Assembly: GCA_023428185.1 (NCBI GenBank)
Contig: JAEYYZ010000186.1
Span: 1-6,269, forward strand
Source of the DNA: Actinomycetes bacterium
Lineage (GTDB): Bacteria > Actinomycetota > Actinomycetes > Actinomycetales > Demequinaceae
Direction of reading: 5' to 3'
DNA length: 6,269 bases
This document shows, piece by piece, positions 1-4,726 of the stretch. Every line of letters begins with the position of its first letter. The first letter of the stretch is position 1. Both the position numbers and the translations under genes were made by a program. The notes under the pieces are model-generated. The model did not search any database. It was not told the origin of the DNA and saw nothing but the letters and a program-made list of their open reading frames with translations.

Positions 1-14
1 GTGACACGCGCTTC

Positions 15-45
15 TCGACTACGAGCGCCTTCCCATGGCTAGACT
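15..45 (+). promoter_or_regulatory. Candidate promoter for the HGxxPAAW gene
   Basis: TAGACT at 40-45 fits the actinobacterial -10 pattern TAnnnT. TCGACT at 15-20 matches four of six -35 consensus positions (TTGACA), with a longish 19-base spacer. Transcription would begin near base 52, giving a leader of about 24 bases that contains the ribosome binding site at 63-68. Upstream, bases 8-28 can fold as GCG-CTCG paired with CGAG-CGC, with a three-base bulge, which may be the tail signal of a gene left of the window. No protein tail can be assigned with confidence in 1-60. This is a motif match only, so an upstream promoter serving the whole run is equally possible. Confidence 0.35.
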
Positions 46-75
46 GTCGCCAGACCTGCACTAAGGAGAAGAACG

Positions 76-312
76 TTGTCGTCGCACCACCTCGAACCCG
101 AACACCTTCCGGACGTTGCTCCCCACAATCACGGCAAAACTGTGGCTGGCTGGGCAACCATGGCAGGCATCGTTCTTGGCGTGACGATCTCCGGTGTGGG
201 AATGATGATTCCGAACGGTCCGCTCATTTGGGTGGGACTCGGAGTGGTCGTAGCGGGATTAGCCGCTGGGGCCGTGTTGAGGGCGCTCGGTCACGGGCAA
301 CCTCTTCGATAG
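76..312 (+). CDS. HGxxPAAW-family small membrane protein
   Basis: A 78-residue protein of unknown function, of the small actinobacterial family usually named after its HGxxPAAW motif and often found beside trp genes. The start is TTG at 76, chosen because AAGGAG at 63-68 sits seven bases upstream. The N-terminal tail is His- and acid-rich. The signature is at residues 19-26 and reads HGKTVAGW: His19, Gly20 and Trp26 are kept but the central Pro-Ala-Ala is Val-Ala-Gly. Two hydrophobic segments follow, about residues 23-45 and 49-70, separated by a short PNGP turn, so a two-helix membrane hairpin is likely. The C-terminus is short and basic. It is the first gene of the run and is followed after 39 bases by a DUF4190 gene. 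Family membership is inferred from size, motif, topology and neighbourhood. Confidence 0.8.
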   Translation: MSSHHLEPEHLPDVAPHNHGKTVAGWATMAGIVLGVTISGVGMMIPNGPLIWVGLGVVVAGLAAGAVLRALGHGQPLR

Positions 313-313
313 C

Positions 314-328
314 CGCGCTGGCAGCGCG
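314..328 (+). other. Intercistronic GC-rich hairpin
   Basis: CGCGCT at 314-319 pairs perfectly with AGCGCG at 323-328 around a three-base loop, starting two bases after the stop codon of the HGxxPAAW gene. There is no T-tract after it, so it is not a classical intrinsic terminator. It could attenuate transcription, protect an mRNA 3' end or mark a processing point before the DUF4190 gene whose ribosome binding site starts ten bases later. Confidence 0.45.
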
Positions 329-351
329 TCAACAACCAAAGGAGAACACGT

Positions 352-660
352 ATGTCGGAAATTCCTCCCCCTCCGGCCGCAATGCCTGCCGCCGGTGGTG
401 CGTCGGGTAGCAAGAACAGCCTCGGTGTGTGGTCGCTTGTACTTGGCATCGTCTCGATCCTGTGCTGCGGTCTGCTCGCCGGTATCCCCGCGATCATCCT
501 TGGCCTCAACTCCAAGAAGGCCGCTGCGGCTGGACTTGCCACTAACGGGTCGCTTGGCCAGGTGGGCTTCATCCTCGGCATCATCGGTTCGGTGCTTGGC
601 ACCATCGGTCTGATCTGGGGTATCACGAGCGGCACCTACACCACTAGCTTCAGCTCTTAA
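352..660 (+). CDS. DUF4190-type small membrane protein, copy 1
   Basis: A 102-residue membrane protein of unknown function. AAAGGAG at 338-344 lies seven bases before the ATG. The first 20 or so residues are proline-, alanine- and glycine-rich and begin MSEIPPPP, identical to the start of the copy at 1231. A long hydrophobic stretch (about 24-52) contains a Cys-Cys pair at 38-39. A short loop with Lys-Lys (55-56) follows, then a second hydrophobic segment with the GFILGIIG pattern (about 70-92) and a short Ser/Thr-rich tail. The order hydrophobic stretch, basic loop, glycine-rich second helix is the DUF4190 pattern. The next gene (DUF2752) starts three bases after this stop, so the two are probably translationally coupled. 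The domain call rests on pattern recognition; no enzymatic motif is visible. Confidence 0.7.
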   Translation: MSEIPPPPAAMPAAGGASGSKNSLGVWSLVLGIVSILCCGLLAGIPAIILGLNSKKAAAAGLATNGSLGQVGFILGIIGSVLGTIGLIWGITSGTYTTSFSS

Positions 661-663
661 TCT

Positions 664-1116
664 GTGACAACGAGCGGAGGCGTGGGCCTAGCGTTGGATG
701 TTCCTCATTCAGCGCCCACCGTGAGACGTTGGCTGGCGCCAGCAGCTACGGTAGGGGCCCTCGCCTCCGCTGTTGCATATACCTATATTCGTAACCCTTT
801 TGAACCCGGCGCGTTTCCTGCGTGCATTTTCTACGCCGGTACCGGACTGTACTGCCCAGGTTGCGGCGGACTCCGCGCAGTTCACTCGTTGCTCCACGGC
901 GACGTGCTTGCGGCTCTCAATCTCAACGCGCTCGCGATTCTCGTCACAGTGCCCCTCGCATTAGTGGCTATGGGGTGGTGGCTGGGCGCTACCGCAGGCC
1001 TCCCGTGGAAGGCCCCCAGGTACCGAGCAAGCGTGGTGTGGATTCTCGCGGCAGTGGTGACGGTGTTCACAGTCCTGCGCAACATCCCCGCGTTCGCTCC
1101 TTACCTCGCACCGTAA
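664..1116 (+). CDS. DUF2752 family membrane protein, copy 1
   Basis: A 150-residue integral membrane protein of unknown function. The family signature is at residues 63-72 (YCPGCG then GLRA), with Cys64, Cys67 and an earlier Cys54, followed by HGD and a conserved Asn-rich helix start. Three hydrophobic segments are visible, about 25-43, 86-108 and 123-138. Basic residues precede the first (Arg21-Arg22) and fill the second loop (KAPRYR), which by the positive-inside rule puts the cysteine loop outside the cytoplasm. The C-terminus ends FAPYLAP, nearly the same as in copy 2. The start is uncertain: GTG at 664 is three bases after the preceding stop but has no ribosome binding site, whereas GGAGG at 676-680 would better serve TTG at 694 (13-base spacing). 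Coupling to the upstream DUF4190 gene favours 664. Confidence 0.75.
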   Translation: MTTSGGVGLALDVPHSAPTVRRWLAPAATVGALASAVAYTYIRNPFEPGAFPACIFYAGTGLYCPGCGGLRAVHSLLHGDVLAALNLNALAILVTVPLALVAMGWWLGATAGLPWKAPRYRASVVWILAAVVTVFTVLRNIPAFAPYLAP

Positions 1117-1153
1117 TTCCTTCAGTGACGGGGTATTTTCCCCACCAGCCTCG

Positions 1154-1175
1154 TACTCGCGCCGTTGCGTGAGTA
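1154..1175 (+). terminator. Strong hairpin after DUF2752 copy 1
   Basis: TACTCGCGC at 1154-1162 pairs with GCGTGAGTA at 1167-1175 over nine pairs, one of them G-U, around a CGTT tetraloop. It lies 37 bases after the stop codon at 1116, in the 114-base gap before the second DUF4190 gene. No T-run follows, so it would be a non-classical terminator or an mRNA-stabilising or attenuating structure. It is the best-formed hairpin in the window and separates the two DUF4190-DUF2752 units. A smaller GGGG/CCCC hairpin lies at 1130-1143. Confidence 0.4.
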
Positions 1176-1177
1176 GG

Positions 1178-1199
1178 GTGTAACCGGACCGTTCTACAC
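1178..1199 (+). promoter_or_regulatory. Interrupted inverted repeat before DUF4190 copy 2
   Basis: GTGTA at 1178-1182 and TACAC at 1195-1199 form a five-base dyad with a 12-base spacer, about two helical turns from centre to outer edges. It sits between the hairpin at 1154-1175 and the ribosome binding site at 1217-1222, where an operator for the second gene pair could lie. No recognised regulator site is matched, and a five-base dyad can occur by chance. Confidence 0.2.
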
Positions 1200-1230
1200 G
1201 TCCATCGTCTGGCTAGAAGGAGAGAACGAA

Positions 1231-1569
1231 ATGTCTGAAATTCCCCCGCCCCCGCCGCCAGTGGTGCCCGCGATGCCGCCGAGCGCAGGCTCGGCGTATC
1301 CCAAGAACTGGATGGGTATCACCGCGCTCATCTTGGCGATCGTGGGCCTGTTGCTCGCGTGCTGCTGGGGCGCAGGATTCCTCTTCGCAGCAGGTGGCCT
1401 GGTGCTCGGCTTGTTGGGTAAGAAGGCCGCCGACGCCGGCGAAGCCAACAACCGTGGCATGTCACAAGCTGGTTTCATCATGGGCATCATCGGGTTGGTG
1501 TTGTCCATCGTGGGCTTCATTGCCATCGTGGCATTTAGCTTTGCTCCCACCGACTGGTCCACGTACTAG
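1231..1569 (+). CDS. DUF4190-type small membrane protein, copy 2
   Basis: A 112-residue membrane protein homologous to the product of 352-660. AAGGAG at 1217-1222 is eight bases before the ATG. The N-terminal tail begins MSEIPPPPPP, a run of six prolines at residues 5-10, and has more prolines up to residue 17. A long hydrophobic stretch (about 29-63) carries a Cys-Cys-Trp at 44-46 and is long enough for a helical hairpin. The basic loop GKKAADAG (63-70) and the second segment GFIMGIIG onward (81-104) match copy 1. The tail ends in Trp and Tyr. The gene follows a 114-base gap, so it may begin a separate transcript, and its stop codon lies inside an inverted repeat (1566-1591) leading to the second DUF2752 gene. 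Function unknown. Confidence 0.7.
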   Translation: MSEIPPPPPPVVPAMPPSAGSAYPKNWMGITALILAIVGLLLACCWGAGFLFAAGGLVLGLLGKKAADAGEANNRGMSQAGFIMGIIGLVLSIVGFIAIVAFSFAPTDWSTY

Positions 1570-1591
1570 GCCTTGACCGTGTTTGGCCTAG
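1566..1591 (+). other. Inverted repeat across the DUF4190-DUF2752 junction
   Basis: CTAGGCC at 1566-1572 and GGCCTAG at 1585-1591 are perfect inverted repeats of seven bases with a 12-base loop. The left arm contains the stop codon of the second DUF4190 gene (TAG, 1567-1569). The right arm ends seven bases before the ATG at 1599, exactly where a ribosome binding site would be expected and none is seen. The structure could block or shape re-initiation on the DUF2752 gene, or be a regulator binding site. TAGACC at 1589-1594 also resembles a -10 box that would start a nearly leaderless transcript at the ATG. Confidence 0.45.
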
Positions 1592-1598
1592 ACCTGTC

Positions 1599-2045
1599 AT
1601 GACCGTTGAGGTGCGCCACCGCGGCGTGGAGCGAGAACCACGGGTTCGGCCCGTGCGTTTTGCTGCTCCCGCCGCGGTGACGGCCGCAGTCACTGCGGCT
1701 GTCACGTACGTGGCTGTGCGCAATCCGTACGAGACGTCGCTCACAGGGCCTTGCGCGCTCTTGCACACCACCGGCTTGTACTGTCCCGGTTGCGGTGCCA
1801 CCAGGGCCGCATACGACCTCACACAAGGCGATCTTGTTCACGCATTGCAGATGAACGCCTTCTTCACGGTGCTCGTGGTGCCCGCGGCAGTAGTGGGCAT
1901 GGTGTGGTGGATAGCCTCTATTGCTGGCTTCAACGTTCCTCAAGCAAACTTCTCAACCCGAACCATCTGGATAGTGGTCGCCCTTATGGCCCTGTTCTGG
2001 ATCATGCGCAATCTGCCGTTGTTCGCTCCCTACCTTTCACCGTAG
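1599..2045 (+). CDS. DUF2752 family membrane protein, copy 2
   Basis: A 148-residue integral membrane protein, homologue of the product of 664-1116. The signature YCPGCGATRA is at residues 61-70, with Cys62, Cys65 and a matching upstream Cys52; it reads closer to the usual family form CPxCGxTRA than copy 1 does. Hydrophobic segments are at about 21-40, 86-109 and 122-136. The N-terminal tail is rich in Arg and Glu, and the protein ends MRNLPLFAPYLSP. ATG at 1599 is the only good start, although no ribosome binding site precedes it, so translation probably depends on coupling to the DUF4190 gene ending 29 bases upstream or on a leaderless mRNA. The next gene starts 12 bases after the stop. Function unknown; the shared cysteines suggest a metal, thiol or disulfide role on the outer face, which is inference. 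Confidence 0.78.
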   Translation: MTVEVRHRGVEREPRVRPVRFAAPAAVTAAVTAAVTYVAVRNPYETSLTGPCALLHTTGLYCPGCGATRAAYDLTQGDLVHALQMNAFFTVLVVPAAVVGMVWWIASIAGFNVPQANFSTRTIWIVVALMALFWIMRNLPLFAPYLSP

Positions 2046-2057
2046 ATAAGGACTCCC

Positions 2058-2633
2058 ATGTCAGTGCCTCCTCCCGGACAAGACGACGCCGGTCAGACCC
2101 CTTCGCCGGACGCACCGCTCGACCCATTTCCGAACGCGCAGGCACCCACGCCGGAGCCTCCCGCACCACCGCCGCCTGCTTATCAGCCGGTTCCTTATCC
2201 TCAGCAGGTTTACCCCCAACAGGGTTACCCGCAACAGGGCTACCCCCAGCAGGGGTACCCCCAGCAGGGCTACCCGCAACAGCCAGGTCAGCCCATCCCT
2301 TACGGGCAGTACGGCCCGCCCAAACTGCGCATGGGCAAAGCCATCACGTCGCTCATCTTGGGATTGAGCTCCATATTCCTGTGCCTCTGCTGGTTCATCA
2401 CCATCCCGACCTCGGTGGTGGCAATCATTCTCGGTGTGCTCGCGCAACGTGATGTCAAACGCGGTACCGGCGGCGGCAACGGAATGGCAATCGCTGGAAT
2501 GGTGCTCGGCATCGTCGGTGTGATCGCCAGCATCGTCGCCATCTTCATCTGGTTGGATCCCACATTCCAGGATTCGTTCTGGGACGGCTTCTGCGAAGAG
2601 GACCCCAGCTCGTCTTTCTGCGAGAACCGCTAG
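2058..2633 (+). CDS. Proline-rich DUF4190 membrane protein with YPQQG repeats
   Basis: A 191-residue protein. AAGGA at 2048-2052 lies five bases before the ATG. Residues 1-90 form a disordered-looking tail rich in Pro, Gln and Tyr, with six consecutive YPQQ units at residues 47-75. The membrane part is DUF4190-like: a long hydrophobic stretch (about 95-129), a basic glycine-rich loop QRDVKRGTGGGNG (130-142), and a second helix with AIAGMVLGIVG (about 143-166). The last 25 residues are acidic with two cysteines (179 and 188) that might form a disulfide if outside. It is the most canonical DUF4190 member of the three here. Tails of this kind often mediate protein contacts or clustering in actinobacterial membrane proteins, but no partner is evident. 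It is the last membrane gene before trpC, 81 bases away. Confidence 0.75.
   Translation: MSVPPPGQDDAGQTPSPDAPLDPFPNAQAPTPEPPAPPPPAYQPVPYPQQVYPQQGYPQQGYPQQGYPQQGYPQQPGQPIPYGQYGPPKLRMGKAITSLILGLSSIFLCLCWFITIPTSVVAIILGVLAQRDVKRGTGGGNGMAIAGMVLGIVGVIASIVAIFIWLDPTFQDSFWDGFCEEDPSSSFCENR
2196..2285 (+). repeat. Six 15-base coding repeats (YPQQG)
   Basis: Six head-to-tail 15-base units, each encoding Tyr-Pro-Gln-Gln plus Val, Gly or Pro. The inner four units end in Gly; the first ends in Val and the last in Pro. Units differ mainly at third codon positions (CCC/CCG/CCT, CAA/CAG), so the array is diverged but could still change copy number by slippage or unequal exchange without shifting frame. Confidence 0.9.
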
Positions 2634-2684
2634 AGGTACTGGAGCGCACGCCAACGCACGGTCTGGGACCTAAATCACTGGCGG

Positions 2685-2708
2685 TAGCATGGTCACTTGG
2701 GGAGGTGG
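2685..2708 (+). promoter_or_regulatory. trpC leader: possible -10 box and ribosome binding site
   Basis: The purine-rich GGGGAGG at 2699-2705 lies nine bases before ATG 2715 and decides the trpC start. TTG at 2697 is also in frame but would itself overlap this binding site and has none upstream. TAGCAT at 2685-2690 fits a -10 box, with only a poor -35 candidate (CTGGGA, 2663-2668), so an internal promoter for trpCBA is possible but weak. GGTC/GACC at 2660-2670 forms a small four-pair hairpin. No long leader peptide with tandem Trp codons and no terminator/antiterminator pair was found. Confidence 0.4.
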
Positions 2709-2714
2709 CCCGGC

Positions 2715-3524
2715 ATGAGTGTGCTCGATGGCATCGTTGCAGGCGTAAGGGAAGACCTTGCGCTTCGCGAACAAGCAGTGTCTATGGACGCGCTCAAAGA
2801 GCGTGCCCATAGGCAGACTTCGGCATTGAATGCGCACCAAATGCTGTGCCGCGATGAGGTCGCCGTTATCGCCGAAGTCAAGCGCTCAAGCCCATCCAAG
2901 GGAGACCTCGCCGACATCTCAGACCCAGCCGCGTTGGCCACTGAGTATGAGGCTGGGGGAGCGGCGATCATTTCCGTCTTGACCGAGCAGCGCCGCTTTG
3001 GGGGCTCTCTGGCGGATCTCGACGCAGTGCGCCAGAAGGTGGACATCCCCATTCTGCGCAAGGACTTCATCGTTACGCCTTACCAAGTGTGGGAAGCGCG
3101 AGCACACGGTGCCGATGTGGTGTTGCTGATTGTCGCGGCCCTAGAGCAAATGGCGTTGGAGAGCCTCGTGGAGCGCATTCACTCCCTGGGCATGTGCGCC
3201 TTGGTCGAGGTGCATGACGTTGAAGAAGTGAAACGAGCTGCTGACGCGGGAGCCAAGGTAATCGGTGTGAACGCGCGCAACCTCAAGACTCTTGAAGTGG
3301 ATCGCAACACGTTTGCCCGGGTGGCGCCTCACATCCCGGACGGCATCGTCAAGGTCGCCGAGTCCGGAATCCGGGACAGCCACGATGTGGTGGAGTATGC
3401 CCGCTTGGGCGCCGACGCGGTGCTCGTAGGCGAGGCGCTCGTGAAGGATCGTGACCCTCGCACCGCAGTTGCCGAAATGGTCGCGGCGGGTGCGCACCCG
3501 GCATTGCGGTCGGTGCGTCCGTGA
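2715..3524 (+). CDS. trpC: Indole-3-glycerol-phosphate synthase
   Basis: Cytosolic TIM-barrel enzyme that closes the indole ring: it converts carboxyphenylamino-deoxyribulose phosphate to indole-3-glycerol phosphate, CO2 and water. The 269-residue length is normal for a monofunctional TrpC. The family signature is at residues 52-65 (IAEVKRSSPSKGDL), with Glu54 and Lys56 in the active site. Lys116 in LRKDF is the expected general acid and Glu165 in LVEVHD the expected base. Asn186 in GVNARNL and Glu216-Ser217 in VAESGI complete the site, and LVGEALV (237-243) is the C-terminal phosphate-binding loop. It is not fused to TrpF. The last codon overlaps the GTG start of trpB as GTGA, so the two are translationally coupled. 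Product passes to TrpA downstream. Confidence 0.97.
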   Translation: MSVLDGIVAGVREDLALREQAVSMDALKERAHRQTSALNAHQMLCRDEVAVIAEVKRSSPSKGDLADISDPAALATEYEAGGAAIISVLTEQRRFGGSLADLDAVRQKVDIPILRKDFIVTPYQVWEARAHGADVVLLIVAALEQMALESLVERIHSLGMCALVEVHDVEEVKRAADAGAKVIGVNARNLKTLEVDRNTFARVAPHIPDGIVKVAESGIRDSHDVVEYARLGADAVLVGEALVKDRDPRTAVAEMVAAGAHPALRSVRP

Positions 3525-4726
3525 GTTCTAGCTTGCAAGCGGCCCCCGGGCCGTTTTTTGGTGAGTTTGGCGGGCGCTTTGTTCCGGAGGCACTTGTCGC
3601 AGCCCTAGACGAGCTCACGGACGCTTACGACAAAGCCCGACTCGACCCAGCCTTTGGTGCGGAACTTGAGCGTTTGGCGCGTGAATACACCGGGCGTCCC
3701 AGCATCGTGACGGAAGTACCGCGATTCGCTCGCCACGCGGGCGGTGCCACCGTCATCCTCAAGCGCGAAGACCTCAACCACACCGGTTCCCACAAGATCA
3801 ACAACGTCCTTGGCCAGGCCCTCCTGACAAAGCGCATCGGCAAGACGCGAGTGATAGCGGAGACCGGAGCGGGTCAGCACGGTGTCGCCACCGCTACTGC
3901 CGCGGCGCTCATGGATCTCGAGTGTGTGATCTATATGGGCGAAGAAGACACTCGCAGGCAAGCCCTCAACGTGGCGCGCATGCGACTGCTGGGCGCTGAG
4001 GTAATCCCAGTGACCTCGGGATCCCGTACCCTCAAGGACGCCATCAACGAGGCGTATCGGACGTGGGTCACCAATGTGGAGACCACCAACTACATTTTTG
4101 GAACCGCAGCAGGTCCGCACCCTTGGCCAGCCATGGTTCGCGACTTTCAGCGAGTCATTGGTGTGGAGGCACGCGAACAGTTGTTAGCGCTGGGAGGCCT
4201 TCCCGATGCCGTGGTGGCCTGTGTGGGCGGTGGGTCCAACGCCATCGGTATCTTTGATGCCTTCTTGGACGATGCTCAGGTTCGGCTCATCGGTTGCGAA
4301 GCAGCTGGCGATGGCGTGGAGACCGGTAGGCATGCCGCCACCATCACCGGCGGTCGACCTGGTGTGCTCCACGGTTCGCGCTCCTACATCCTTCAGGACG
4401 AGGATGGCCAAACCATCGAGTCCCACTCGATCTCCGCTGGGCTTGACTACCCGGGCGTTGGGCCTGAACATGCGTTCCTCGCGAGCATCGGCCGGGCGGA
4501 GTACTGGCCGGTCAGTGACGCTGAGGCGATGGAGGCTTTCGCCTTGCTGAGCCGCACGGAGGGGATTTTGCCTGCTATCGAGTCCGCTCACGCACTGGCG
4601 GGCGCGATGCGGCTAGGGAAGGAACTGGGCCCTGACGCCACGATTCTGGTGAGTTTGTCGGGACGTGGCGACAAAGACGTGGAGCAAGCCGCGCGCTGGT
4701 TTGGGTTGATGGAGTCCACCTCATGA
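3521..4726 (+). CDS. trpB: Tryptophan synthase beta subunit
   Basis: PLP-dependent enzyme that joins indole to L-serine to give L-tryptophan, working as the alpha2-beta2 complex with TrpA. The 401 residues are typical for TrpB1, the form that partners TrpA. Lys92 in HTGSHKINN is the PLP Schiff-base lysine. Glu114 in ETGAGQHG is the catalytic acid, GGGSN (236-240) binds the PLP phosphate, and Ser380 in LSGRGDKD contacts the pyridine nitrogen. Asp309 in LDYPGVGPEH matches the residue that closes over serine, and Glu354 is also kept. GTG at 3521 overlaps the trpC stop by four bases and there is no separate strong binding site, so translation relies on coupling. The stop overlaps the trpA ATG in the same way. 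No trpM-like small gene lies between trpC and trpB. Confidence 0.98.
   Translation: MSSSLQAAPGPFFGEFGGRFVPEALVAALDELTDAYDKARLDPAFGAELERLAREYTGRPSIVTEVPRFARHAGGATVILKREDLNHTGSHKINNVLGQALLTKRIGKTRVIAETGAGQHGVATATAAALMDLECVIYMGEEDTRRQALNVARMRLLGAEVIPVTSGSRTLKDAINEAYRTWVTNVETTNYIFGTAAGPHPWPAMVRDFQRVIGVEAREQLLALGGLPDAVVACVGGGSNAIGIFDAFLDDAQVRLIGCEAAGDGVETGRHAATITGGRPGVLHGSRSYILQDEDGQTIESHSISAGLDYPGVGPEHAFLASIGRAEYWPVSDAEAMEAFALLSRTEGILPAIESAHALAGAMRLGKELGPDATILVSLSGRGDKDVEQAARWFGLMESTS

Larger units (their letters stand above)
352..2045 (+). repeat. Tandem duplication of a DUF4190-DUF2752 gene pair
   Basis: The pair at 352-1116 and the pair at 1231-2045 have the same gene order, similar lengths and homologous products. 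The two DUF4190 proteins share the MSEIPPPP start, a KKA loop and the GFI(L/M)GIIG second helix. The two DUF2752 proteins align without gaps from their RNP motif to the C-terminus; by hand count about 45 of 108 positions are identical. The DNA has diverged well beyond recent duplication, so this is an old event or serial acquisition. A third DUF4190 gene at 2058 follows without a DUF2752 partner. Confidence 0.65.

Noticed and set aside
1..42. Tail of an upstream gene in frame 1 ending with TAG at 40-42
   Set aside because: Only 13 codons are visible (VTRASRLRAPSHG), with no recognisable family ending, so it could not be supported as a gene fragment.
1573..1594. TTGACC and TAGACC as a -35/-10 promoter pair
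   Set aside because: The spacer is only 10 bases, too short for a housekeeping sigma factor; the -10-like part alone is kept as a weak possibility.
2196..2285. Possible CRISPR or regulatory direct-repeat array
   Set aside because: Units are 15 bases, contiguous without spacers, in frame, and vary at third codon positions, so they are protein-coding repeats.
1751..2452. 233-codon + strand open frame
   Set aside because: It runs in a different frame across the DUF2752 copy 2 and DUF4190 copy 3 genes, is Arg/Ser/His-rich with no recognisable domain, and has no binding site; it is a shadow of GC-rich coding DNA.
2697..2714. Upstream in-frame TTG start that would add six residues to TrpC
   Set aside because: It has no ribosome binding site and overlaps the GGGGAGG that is well placed for ATG 2715; TrpC proteins normally begin with a sequence like MSVLDGI.
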